Assembly (NCBI RefSeq): GCF_001854765.1
Contig: NZ_LJJE01000089.1
Location: 1 to 39,392 of the forward strand
Direction: 5' to 3'
Length of the DNA: 39,392 bases
Origin: Vibrio sonorensis
GTDB taxonomy: Bacteria; Pseudomonadota; Gammaproteobacteria; Enterobacterales; Vibrionaceae
The notes under the pieces are model-generated. The model was not told the DNA's origin. It made no database searches and was given only the letters and a program-made list of their open reading frames with translations. Both the position numbers and the translations under genes were made by a program. Numbering within the stretch: position 1 is the stretch's first letter; each line of letters begins with the position of its first letter. Below are positions 7,097 to 12,679 of the stretch, piece by piece.

Positions 7097-7322
7097 TAAT
7101 TTTCATCCTTACAAAACATCTGATAATCGTGCTCATACTTGGAAAAAAAAAACGCCTGACAGTATGCTCACTAACATCAATCGAATTGGTACTTAACCAA
7201 TCCGATAGCGAGTTATAGCTGTATCCACTCGATCTTAACTCGAATAAGCCATCTTTGAATCTAAGTAGGCTTTCTAGTTTTTTTGTGGGGGGAATCGCAT
7301 CCCGATACTCACTTGCATCCAT
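7096..7322 (-). pseudogene. small HTH protein, frameshifted in an A/T homopolymer
   Basis: The first 60 residues read as a helix-turn-helix protein: KLESLLRFKDGLFELRSSG, then YSYNSLSDWLSTN and VSEHTVRRFFF, a pattern common in small plasmid regulators. As sequenced, the frame leaves this pattern after a run of ten T (minus strand, 7152-7143) and ends with an unlikely tail. Adding one T gives SKYEHDYQMFCKDEN and a TAA that overlaps the ATG of the next gene (TAATG), exactly the coupling expected. The true gene is therefore probably 7322-7096 and intact. Its ribosome site AGAGG lies 8 bases before the ATG. Confidence 0.65.
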
Positions 7323-7393
7323 TCTTAGCCTCTTACACTTATAATATGAATAAGCCCGTATATGTCTCTTATTGCTCTAAGTTGTCGCTCCTT

Positions 7394-7428
7394 GTCTACT
7401 TGTCTATAAGAGTAGACTGATTTTTTAT
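7394..7428 (+). terminator. intrinsic terminator-like hairpin
   Basis: GTCTACT (7394-7400) pairs perfectly with AGTAGAC (7411-7417), followed by TGATTTTTT. No plus-strand gene precedes it, so it may end a short RNA starting after 7345. Confidence 0.5.
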
Positions 7429-7460
7429 ACAGTGGTTTATTATCTTGCTTTAAATTTGAA

Positions 7461-7488
7461 CAGTCTCTAAAGTGAGACTTGGTTTTTT
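7461..7488 (+). terminator. intrinsic terminator-like hairpin
   Basis: AGTCTC (7462-7467) pairs with GAGACT (7474-7479) and is followed by TGGTTTTTT. It is the second terminator-like structure in tandem on the plus strand. Confidence 0.5.
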
Positions 7489-7658
7489 AATCCAATACCT
7501 TTGACAGATCACAATCCGCAAAGTATTATTTAATTATCTTAGTTGAGAGTGCAGCGCACAGCGTTTAGCGATGCCACACATGCGTTGTGTGGTGTGTTTT
7601 ACACTAAGGTACTGAGTGGGTCGGGCTTGACCTCTCGACACATACTACTCACAAAAGG

Positions 7659-7698
7659 ACCTAAGTTTTTTACCCTCTCTGGGAGCTTAGGTTTTTTT
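7659..7698 (+). terminator. bidirectional terminator-like hairpin
   Basis: ACCTAAG (7659-7665) pairs with CTTAGGT (7686-7692), followed by a run of seven T; the mirror side begins CACAAAAGG. It may end a non-coding transcript that includes the CCACACA/TGTGTGG hairpin at 7574-7592. Confidence 0.55.
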
Positions 7699-7983
7699 GT
7701 GTCTGGAAATCAGCAAATACCCCGCTGACGATGAGATCTTTTCCTTGATCTTTCAGTAATAGATCTCTACTCTGTAAATAGTTAAGAAGTGGCTTAGTCA
7801 CCCGCAGATTAGCGAAAATAGAGAGAGGGGTTCAATAGCATTTCTTTGGGTTTCCTACCCTAAATCTATCAAACTCCAAGCAAACAATTCAGATCCTTGC
7901 TCGCTTATACGCCCGTATTGCGTCTGAAAAACAGTATTTCACAAGATTGTCTTGTGTGGAAATTTATAGATGGAATTATCAGT

Positions 7984-8049
7984 GCCTTTAAACGAAAAAA
8001 ACCAAGCGTTCTCTATCACTAGAGCGCTTGGGTTTTTTCGTTTAAAGGC
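7984..8049. repeat. 25-bp near-perfect inverted repeat
   Basis: Arms 7984-8008 and 8025-8049 pair over 25 bases with one mismatch (starting GCCTTTAAACG and ending CGTTTAAAGGC). The loop can pair further (CTCTA with TAGAG). A- and T-runs inside the stem give it a bidirectional-terminator look on a much larger scale than usual. Confidence 0.85.
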
Positions 8050-8068
8050 TTGCCAACTTTCAATTGCA

Positions 8069-8341
8069 TTGACTTTAAGGGTTGCCGTCCTTTAAGTCAA
8101 AGTCTGTTTTATTGGCCTTGCCACTCAATAAAAAGTCATAACGTGTCGCCAAACACACACCTAAGTGCTCTCGAACAGGCTTAACGGCAGGTTTACTCTG
8201 CTTTATCGAGAGAGGTAAGACGAAACACCGATCTTACCCCCATGACTCGTCCTATTCGGCTCCATGTGGCGTATAGACGTTTTGGGTGTAGCGACCTTTG
8301 CAGAAAAATAACTCTGTAGGAATGGCTTGCTGCACCCAAAA
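8069..8341. repeat. series of five stem-loops
   Basis: TTGACTTTAAGG/CCTTTAAGTCAA (8069-8080, 8089-8100, one mismatch); TTTTATTG/CAATAAAA (8107-8114, 8126-8133); CTCTCGA/TCGAGAG (8168-8174, 8206-8212); GGTAAGA/TCTTACC (8214-8220, 8232-8238); TTTTGGGTGTAGC/GCTGCACCCAAAA (8280-8292, 8329-8341, one G-T position). The loops of the first two contain TTGCC, which also follows the 7984-8049 hairpin. Such spacing suggests a folded RNA or single-strand origin. Confidence 0.6.
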
Positions 8342-8717
8342 TCTGAACCTTTCTCACCTTATAGCGTATCTACAAGATCTAACCTATCAACAAGTTAGTG
8401 AATAAATTTAGAAAATCTAAAAGCTAAACTTGGCAACTAAGGTCGGTGATGGAGTAAGAATAAGGAGTGAGCAAAAGCGAACGAACATTTTTGCTACAGT
8501 GCCGAGCCAACAAAGCGAAGCGGCGTTAGCTATTAGCACGACACAGTTGCAAAGAAAGGCGATGATGAGCACCGTTTGGCTCGAATATCAAAATGGGATA
8601 ATCAAAACACTTGGAGCTTAGAAGTTGGTTATATTAGTATCGACAAGTTATTTGCTCACTTCATTACGTCAAGCGTGACTGGCCGTTAGCCAAAATTACC
8701 ACGGTTGAGGTGAGCTA

Positions 8718-8846
8718 ATGCCCGTCCTAATCAAACAACATTCTGACAATCGCCCCGTGTATTTCGAGCAACACGCTGACGGCTTTTGGTGCTCTGTGGA
8801 TGGTGTTCCTGAGTACTTAATCGTATTAGTATTTGCTGAGGGCTAG
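8718..8846 (+). CDS. possible 42-residue protein
   Basis: ATG at 8718 is preceded at ideal spacing by a strong ribosome site (GAGGTGAG) and overlaps, as TAATG, the stop of a short upstream frame ending KRDWPLAKITTVEVS. The product contains RPVYFEQHADGFWCSVDGVP, which reads like a real small protein. It runs antisense to the C-terminal end of the DUF3653 gene, so only one of the two 3' ends may be authentic. The upstream frame tail plus this ORF could be a relic of a filamentous-phage-like replication module; I cannot show this from the sequence. Confidence 0.35.
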   Translation: MPVLIKQHSDNRPVYFEQHADGFWCSVDGVPEYLIVLVFAEG

Positions 8847-9096
8847 CGAGTTGACCCGTCGGTGTAAGCATTTTACTCCCTTTCATTGCAAACCCCTCCC
8901 ACTCTTCCAAATGTGATATTTCAAGGTTTCTATTCAACCTCATTAAGCGACGGCATTCCTTTGGGATAGGTTTTCCCTTATCCCAAGATGTGATTGTACT
9001 CACGGTTTTAAAGCAAAGTTTTGCGACTTCTTCTTTGCTTAGTTGACATTCTAACTCACGAAAAATGTAATTCTTGGTCATTTCTCGGTACTTCAT
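8731..9096 (-). CDS. DUF3653-like phage-type regulator
   Basis: Residues 1-85 resemble DUF3653 regulators found in Vibrio phages and islands: NYIFRELECQLSKEEVAKLC, KTVSTITSWDKGKPIPKECR, then LEEWEGFAMKGSKMLTPTG and QLASPQQIL. The central part is a helix-turn-helix with the TxxSWDxGKxIP turn. The last ~35 residues are Arg/Gln-rich and unlike the family, so the true C-terminus may be altered. AGAGG precedes the ATG, and a short interrupted inverted repeat (ATTACACCTC with GAGGTAAT) just upstream could be an autoregulatory operator. Likely a DNA-binding repressor; identification from memory of the family pattern. Confidence 0.7.
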   Translation of the reverse strand: MKYREMTKNYIFRELECQLSKEEVAKLCFKTVSTITSWDKGKPIPKECRRLMRLNRNLEISHLEEWEGFAMKGSKMLTPTGQLASPQQILIRLSTQEHHPQSTKSRQRVARNTRGDCQNVV

Positions 9097-9484
9097 GCAT
9101 TACACCTCTGAAATGAGGTAATAATGCAATGAGTGGATATGCAACCGCATTTACCATGAGGTCACATTTTGCGTAGGCCTTTTTGCAAGGTTATTCGCAT
9201 TTTGACGGCTACATGAATAATAGTGGCTACATCTTTTTTGGTTGGGCGAAGTTCAAGCTAAGGCTTGAAAGTCACTGAATATAATTTTTGGACCAGGTTC
9301 GTTCCTGACTGGGAACAATCTTATTTCTGTTCGCTTGAGTTCCAGAGAGCCAATCCTGTCGCAAACCCAACGCATTACAATGATGAGCATCGAGCACTGG
9401 ATAAGCCTTTTTTGGCTTAGTGTCGGTTTGGCTGCACTTCGTTTGCTCAAACCCGAATGTCATTTTTTTGGGTGGATATGGCAT

Positions 9485-9532
9485 CAAGATTTTTAAAGGT
9501 ATCCGCAAGCGGAGCCTCCTTGAAAAATCTTG
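9485..9532. repeat. compound hairpin
   Basis: CAAGATTTTT (9485-9494) pairs perfectly with AAAAATCTTG (9523-9532). Inside, AAAGG can pair with the CTCCTT side and TCCGC with GCGGA around an AA loop. Interrupted duplexes like this on the transferred strand are what Frpo-type single-strand promoters of F look like; alternatively it is a terminator. Confidence 0.6.
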
Positions 9533-9601
9533 ACCCCATTTTGGACACTGCACTTTAATATAATAATTAACTATAACCATAGAATGAATAATCATACAAA
9601 A

Positions 9602-9642
9602 CGGTCATTTTTCTTAGTTTATTTCGGACATTATTCTATACT
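9602..9642 (+). promoter_or_regulatory. promoter with CGGTCATT/CGGACATT boxes
   Basis: CGGTCATT (9602-9609) and CGGACATT (9625-9632) precede the -10 TATACT (9637-9642). Aligned with the parA promoter, the motif CGGTCATT-N-TTCTT ... CGG-N-CATTA-N-TCTATA is shared in the same order and almost the same spacing (23 versus 22 bases). It drives the plus-strand leading-region genes starting at 9692. Confidence 0.65.
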
Positions 9643-9691
9643 TAAATAAAGGTTAGGGAATAACCCCATAACCCACTATGAGGCTAGTGCT

Positions 9692-9897
9692 ATGAACCAA
9701 CAAGAATTATTTGATTTGTTTGAGTGAGCTTGTAATGAGCTAAACCATTTTGAGGCTGTCGATTGTGACGAATCATTCCATTACTACTTTCACGGTGAAA
9801 TGGTTGGCGGTTGGGCGGGTGATCGCAGAGCCTATTTTTTAAGCACAATGATCGCTTAGCACAAATGATAAAAATGTATGACCTTATGAGTGACTAA
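9692..9897 (+). pseudogene. small leading-region gene with internal stop and frameshift
   Basis: ATG at 9692 opens MNQQELFDLFE, then an in-frame TGA (9725-9727), then CNELNHFEAVDCDESFHYYF and HGEMVGGWAGDRRAY. As sequenced the frame ends at 9859. If one T is added to the run of six at 9835-9840, it continues FFKHNDRLAQMIKMYDLMSD to a TAA at 9897, clearly protein-like. So a homopolymer indel is likely, and the TGA may be a second error or true decay. The restored product is about 68 residues, acidic, with no family I know. First gene after the shared promoter, hence a candidate early-entry gene. Confidence 0.5.
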
Positions 9898-9904
9898 CAA
9901 GGTA

Positions 9905-9924
9905 GGGGGCTGTTTTCAGTCCCC
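9905..9924 (+). terminator. hairpin after the first leading-region gene
   Basis: GGGG with CTG pairs with CAG and CCCC across a TTTT loop, with one bulged T. No strong T-run follows, so it may act as an mRNA stabiliser or attenuator rather than a full terminator. Confidence 0.45.
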
Positions 9925-9945
9925 GAAAAGTAGGGCGGTAATCGT

Positions 9946-10062
9946 ATGATGATCAGAGAGCATTTAAAAGCTAGACGAACTGAGATTAAGCGCATGAAAG
10001 ACGCTGTTAATCACTTATCGCCTTGCGTTGTAAAAAACTGTCGTTACAATGTCACGCATTAA
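9946..10062 (+). CDS. possible 38-residue basic peptide
   Basis: ATG at 9946 opens MMIREHLKARRTEIKRMKDA and continues VNHLSPCVVKNCRYNVTH. It is strongly basic and helical at the N-terminus with two cysteines at the C-terminus. It overlaps the next gene by 14 bases. The upstream GGGCGG is a weak ribosome site. No family recognised; supported only by the tight same-strand packing. Confidence 0.35.
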   Translation: MMIREHLKARRTEIKRMKDAVNHLSPCVVKNCRYNVTH

Positions 10063-10297
10063 AAGACGCTTATCAATAAATGATATGCCAGTAGTAATTA
10101 AGCTTCTTTCTAAGGGTACACAAGAGCAATGGAAAATCACAAGCGATAATAATACTGATAAAAGTCAAATAGCGGTTTACTGTTGCTTTGATTGCGTTAA
10201 GTTCGTTATCTATTATCAAAAATCAAGTGACGGCTATAAGTGCCAATCTGCTAAATATCTGGATAGTAAAAATAACTGCGTAAAAGTTATAAAATAA
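10049..10297 (+). CDS. small cysteine-containing protein, unknown
   Basis: An 82-residue basic protein, MSRIKRRLSINDMPVVIKLL at the start, with a cysteine-rich centre (IAVYCCFDCVKFVIYYQ) and C-terminal YKCQSAKYLDSKNNCVKV. The predicted alternation of beta strands (QEQWKIT, QIAVYCC, KFVIYYQ) suggests a compact beta-rich fold. It lies between the first leading genes and radC, all on the plus strand. Its position in the part of the plasmid that would enter a recipient first makes an anti-defence or establishment role plausible, but nothing in the sequence shows one. Confidence 0.5.
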   Translation: MSRIKRRLSINDMPVVIKLLSKGTQEQWKITSDNNTDKSQIAVYCCFDCVKFVIYYQKSSDGYKCQSAKYLDSKNNCVKVIK

Positions 10298-10384
10298 CCA
10301 TCCATTCACTTGCAAACCCATTGGGGCGGTCTATGCTTATATTAAAGGTCAGGAACAATCCACGACTCAAAAGAGGAAAATCAA

Positions 10385-10837
10385 ATGATTACATTTTCAG
10401 AGCAAGAGCAAGCTGTTTTAGATGAAGCGCTAAACATTCTAAGAAAGCATATCAATAATAACGATGTTTTTAAATCACCTGAAACCACAAAAAATTATCT
10501 TTGTATTAAAATGGCAGGAATTGAAAGAGAGCAATTTAATGTATTGTTTCTTGATAATCAAAACCGCTTAATTGATGATGTTACTATGTTTGAGGGAACA
10601 ATTGATGCTTGTTCGGTTTATCCTCGTGTGATTGTTCAAAAAGCTTTAGAGTTGAACGCAAGTTCTATGATTATTTATCATCAGCACCCTAGCGGTAATC
10701 CAGAACCTAGCCAAGCTGATAGAAGAATAACGAGACGTTTATCAGGTGCTTTAAACTTAGTTGATATTAGAGTTTTAGATCATTTTATTGTTGGCGGTGA
10801 TAGTGTTGTGAGTGTTGCCGAAAGAGGTTGGATTTAA
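10385..10837 (+). CDS. radC: RadC-like JAB-domain protein
   Basis: A 150-residue protein of the RadC/JAB metalloprotease-fold family. The JAMM-type motif is complete: HQHPSGNPEPSQAD (about residues 99-112) supplies the two His, Ser and Asp, after MIIY; the C-terminal LDHFIVGGDSVVSVAERGWI is typical. Compared with chromosomal RadC it lacks the N-terminal helix-hairpin-helix region, as plasmid and phage copies usually do. AGAGGA lies at ideal distance before the ATG. The biochemical role of such copies is unsettled despite the name; they are frequent beside antirestriction genes on mobile elements. Here it is part of the plus-strand leading cluster. Confidence 0.9.
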   Translation: MITFSEQEQAVLDEALNILRKHINNNDVFKSPETTKNYLCIKMAGIEREQFNVLFLDNQNRLIDDVTMFEGTIDACSVYPRVIVQKALELNASSMIIYHQHPSGNPEPSQADRRITRRLSGALNLVDIRVLDHFIVGGDSVVSVAERGWI

Positions 10838-10848
10838 AAATAAGGAAG

Positions 10849-10874
10849 CGGGGCGCTGCCCCGATAATTTTATT
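10849..10874 (+). terminator. GC hairpin after radC
   Basis: CGGGGC (10849-10854), loop GCT, GCCCCG (10858-10863), followed by ATAATTTTATT. It separates radC from the start of the next gene at 10875, so it is probably a partial terminator or attenuator. Confidence 0.6.
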
Positions 10875-11180
10875 ATGTTACTAGAAGAATTTAAAAAACT
10901 AGATTGCTGTTTACCCTTACACGATGAGAGTTTTAGAAAACCATCTCCAGAGGAAGTTAAGTTTTTGAGGTCTGAATTAAACTTATCTCAGAATCAAGTA
11001 GGGCGTTATTTGGGTAAAAATGTCACTCCTAAAGGTTGCTCAGCAGTTAGAAAATGGGAATCAAATATTAACTCCAGTAATTTTAGAGCGATTGAGTTAA
11101 ATGCATGGCGTAGGCTGTTATATTTGATTGATGTTGGTGATCCAAAAGAGGACTTGAACAATGCAATTAATAAAAGCTAG
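10875..11180 (+). CDS. HTH regulator-like protein
   Basis: I choose the ATG at 10875 (MLLEEFKKLDCC), downstream of the radC hairpin; a longer frame from 10812 would run back into radC and the hairpin. The product of about 101 residues contains SPEEVKFLRSELNLSQNQVG, then GRYLGKNVTPKGCSAVRKWE and FRAIELNAWRRLLYLIDVGD. The helix-turn-helix followed by an RKW/RRW turn and a hydrophobic helix parallels the N-domain of the 1560-2198 and 4571-4846 proteins, so it may be a third member of that family. It overlaps the next gene by 20 bases. Confidence 0.7.
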   Translation: MLLEEFKKLDCCLPLHDESFRKPSPEEVKFLRSELNLSQNQVGRYLGKNVTPKGCSAVRKWESNINSSNFRAIELNAWRRLLYLIDVGDPKEDLNNAINKS

Positions 11181-11586
11181 TTTAGTTCTTTTATTTTCGA
11201 GTAATGCTATGGCGTTTTGTTTCGATGAGGCGGGAAAGCGTTACAATGTTAATCCTAAATTGTTGAAGAGTATAGCAAAAGTTGAAAGCTCCTTGAACCC
11301 CAAAGCGATGAATTACAGCAATAACAACGGGACTTATGATATTGGTCTAATGCAGATTAATTCTACTTGGTTAAATAAATTATCTGAGTTTGGTATATCT
11401 GAGCCTGATCTAATTAATAACCCTTGTACCAATGTCCATGTTGGAGCTTGGATTCTATCTACTAATTTTGCCACTCACGGCTATAACCGAAATAGTTTAG
11501 GCGCTTATAATGCGGGTTTTGGTAGTAACAGGCAAAGTGCTAGAGATCGCTATATAGGTAAGGTTGAAGATAAGTTTTATAAATGA
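11161..11586 (+). CDS. VirB1-like lytic transglycosylase
   Basis: A 141-residue SLT-domain enzyme comparable to Orf169 of F-like plasmids and to VirB1/IpgF. It has a signal peptide (about 1-18, ending NAMA), the catalytic Glu in SIAKVESSLNP (about residue 42), then YDIGLMQINSTWL, NVHVGAWIL and NSLGAYNAG, the ordered SLT motifs. It would open peptidoglycan locally for the transfer channel in the periplasm. It overlaps the HTH gene before it and is followed by a strong terminator. It is the last leading-region gene before oriT, as Orf169 lies beside oriT in F. Confidence 0.92.
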   Translation: MQLIKASLVLLFSSNAMAFCFDEAGKRYNVNPKLLKSIAKVESSLNPKAMNYSNNNGTYDIGLMQINSTWLNKLSEFGISEPDLINNPCTNVHVGAWILSTNFATHGYNRNSLGAYNAGFGSNRQSARDRYIGKVEDKFYK

Positions 11587-11607
11587 TAGTTTGCCATTAC
11601 TTTTAAT

Positions 11608-11640
11608 AGGCTCAATTGGTTTACAGTTGAGCCTTTTTCT
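11608..11640 (+). terminator. intrinsic terminator of the leading-region operon
   Basis: AGGCTCAA (11608-11615) pairs perfectly with TTGAGCCT (11627-11634) across an 11-base loop and runs into TTTTTCTTTTC. Confidence 0.9.
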
Positions 11641-11732
11641 TTTCTTACGTTGGGCGATTTTGGAGTATTTATCTCGTTCCTCGAAAAACACACCAAACCA
11701 ATGCTTTTCGCTTCGCTAATTTGCCTCAAGAC

Positions 11733-11789
11733 GATACACTCTTATTAGCTACAAGTGAGGTAGGAAACTGGGTCTAATAAGAGTGTATC
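11733..11789. repeat. perfect 16-bp inverted repeat on the leading side of oriT
   Basis: GATACACTCTTATTAG (11733-11748) is the exact complement of CTAATAAGAGTGTATC (11774-11789), separated by 25 bases. It lies about 190 bases into the strand that would enter first. No T-run follows. A single-strand initiation site, a secondary relaxosome feature or a binding site are possible. Confidence 0.75.
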
Positions 11790-11821
11790 TGTTCGGCTAA
11801 ATTCCAGAAGCGCAATCATTT

Positions 11822-11925
11822 ATCGCAAAGTTACATAGACCATGTAATTGCAAAAAGACCGTAAAGGCTCATTGAATTTCATCCCTCTTAAACGACTGAA
11901 ATCCCAAAATCGCAAAGTTCGATAG
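11822..11925 (+). repeat. direct repeats beside oriT
   Basis: ATCGCAAAGTT occurs at 11822-11832 and 11909-11919, each followed by a variable base or two and ATAG, an 87-base spacing. The 14-mer TGCAAAAAGACCGT (11849-11862, identical to 5059-5072) lies between. Probable protein-binding sites of the transfer origin. Confidence 0.55.
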
Positions 11926-11969
11926 TAGCTACATAAAGAGCTATTGGCTTGGGACGGGCGTTTTTGTGG

Positions 11970-12060
11970 AGCGATACACCCCACGCTATGTTTATTCTAA
12001 ACATAATGGTTGTCGATGTGTGGTGCAAGCGATTGAATTATATAGCTTGCAGGGTAGATT
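11970..12060 (-). other. oriT: origin of transfer (oriT), F-type nic region
   Basis: On the minus strand the hairpin ATGTTTA-GAA-TAAACAT (12004-11988) is followed at once by GCGTGGGGTGT (11986-11976). In F the corresponding sequence, from memory, is a hairpin followed by GCGTGGGGTGT with the nick after the final GT. The predicted nick is thus between 11976 and 11975 on the minus strand. On the far side lies TGCAAGC/GCTTGCA (12024-12030, 12045-12051) and then AT-rich DNA and the box array, placed like the IHF, TraY and TraM sites of F. The MOBF relaxase gene is 700 bases away. Strong by pattern; nick not shown experimentally. Confidence 0.82.
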
Positions 12061-12117
12061 GCGGGTTAAAAAATGAGCAAAAAAAATTTCTATAATCCTA
12101 CACAATATCCCGAAACG

Positions 12118-12280
12118 CTAGATTCTAGTTAGATTTGAACTAGAATCCAACTAGATTCCGACCAAATATACCAAGGGATGTAGACAATTAGAATCTAGCT
12201 AGATTCTATTTTTCAAATTTTTAAGATTCTGTTTTTATTGAATTTCCCGATTGACTAGAATCTAGGTCGATTCTACCTAG
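12118..12280. promoter_or_regulatory. array of TAGATTC/GAATCTA boxes (accessory-protein sites)
   Basis: The heptamer occurs about eight times in either orientation: CTAGATTCTAG (12118-12128), CTAGAATC (12140-12147), CTAGATTC (12151-12158), the perfect 20-bp palindrome of two boxes at 12189-12208, AGATTCT near 12224, CTAGAATCTAG (12255-12265) and CGATTCTA (12268-12275). The array lies between oriT and the accessory gene and ends just before the -10 TATACT (12292-12297). This fits binding by that protein for both relaxosome assembly and autorepression, as with TraM sites in F. Confidence 0.8.
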
Positions 12281-12325
12281 TTTTCTTGTTCTATACTTAT
12301 AATGTTGAATAAAGAGGGTTATAGC

Positions 12326-12679
12326 ATGGGAAAAACCACAGTAAAGGTACAAGTAGGGATGCCAATTGCACTGCATGAGCAGTTCATTGTGTATAAGGAA
12401 ACCGAGCGAATTGGTACGGACTCAGAGGCAGGGGCGAAGCTCATCGAACTAGCATTAAGAGTTATAAATAATAGTAGCGATGAGACTATTACTAATAGAG
12501 ATTTGCTTGAGTTAATTTTACTTAATGTAAATAAAAACCTGCTCTTTTCTCAGCAAGTTTTAAAGCATTGTTTTGACTTGGAACACGCAAAAGAGAATCA
12601 TATTGAATGGTATAAGTTGAGTAAGGAAATGAAAAAGCAAGCCGAAAAACAAACCGACTCGCTTATTAGTAAAGAATGA
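12326..12679 (+). CDS. relaxosome accessory DNA-binding protein (TraM/TraY-like role)
   Basis: I choose the ATG at 12326: AGAGGG lies 9 bases upstream, and an alternative ATG at 12302 falls inside the promoter (-10 TATACT at 12292-12297). The product of 117 residues starts MGKTTVKVQVGMPIALHEQF, a beta strand then helices (SEAGAKLIELALRVI) that resemble a ribbon-helix-helix domain. A C-terminal helical part (LLELILLNVNKNLLFSQQVL; KEMKKQAEKQ) may tetramerise. It lies between the box array and traI, converging with traI with no gap. Role inferred: binds the TAGATTC boxes, recruits TraI/TraD and represses itself. Confidence 0.72.
   Translation: MGKTTVKVQVGMPIALHEQFIVYKETERIGTDSEAGAKLIELALRVINNSSDETITNRDLLELILLNVNKNLLFSQQVLKHCFDLEHAKENHIEWYKLSKEMKKQAEKQTDSLISKE

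Larger units (their letters stand above)
7323..8717. other. 1.4-kb gene-poor, hairpin-rich region
   Basis: I see no convincing protein gene here. The region instead holds a dense series of perfect or near-perfect inverted repeats: 7394-7417, 7462-7479, 7574-7592, 7659-7692, 7940-7956, 7984-8049, 8069-8100, 8107-8133, 8168-8212, 8214-8238 and 8280-8341. Several are followed by T-runs on the plus strand. Since no Rep protein is recognisable, this is one candidate for a replication origin or a set of structured RNAs. A TATAAT lies at 7340-7345 but without a good -35. Confidence 0.5.
9097..9691. other. 0.6-kb non-coding region with hairpins and promoter
   Basis: No convincing gene. It holds GGCTACAT twice about 20 bases apart near 9207-9230, the inverted repeats TTCAAGC/GCTTGAA (9252-9269) and TAAGCC/GGCTTA around 9402-9419, the compound hairpin at 9485-9532 and the CGGTCATT promoter at 9602-9642. 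Minus-strand reading frames across 9253-9595 have poor protein character. On the F-like model this is the upstream end of the leading region, where single-strand promoters are expected. Confidence 0.5.

Noticed and set aside
7984..8341. Integron attC-like sites
   Set aside because: The stem-loops lack the RYYYAAC and GTTRRRY core boxes in the right positions and no integron integrase or cassette gene accompanies them.
8430..8621. 63-residue plus-strand frame
   Set aside because: No ribosome site, no coupling to a neighbour and no recognisable pattern.
9253..9595. Two overlapping minus-strand reading frames of 65 and 107 residues
   Set aside because: Poor protein-like composition, no ribosome site and dense inverted repeats across them; treated as non-coding.
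12018..12026. TGTGGTGC on the plus strand, similar to the F sequence around nic
   Set aside because: The minus-strand GCGTGGGGTGT with its adjoining hairpin at 11976-12004 is a longer match in the correct arrangement relative to the accessory sites. The plus-strand octamer alone lacks a hairpin on its 5' side.
12189..12208. The 20-bp TAGAATCTAG palindrome as a parS site
   Set aside because: It belongs to an array of half-sites immediately upstream of the oriT accessory gene, so relaxosome/autoregulatory binding explains it better.
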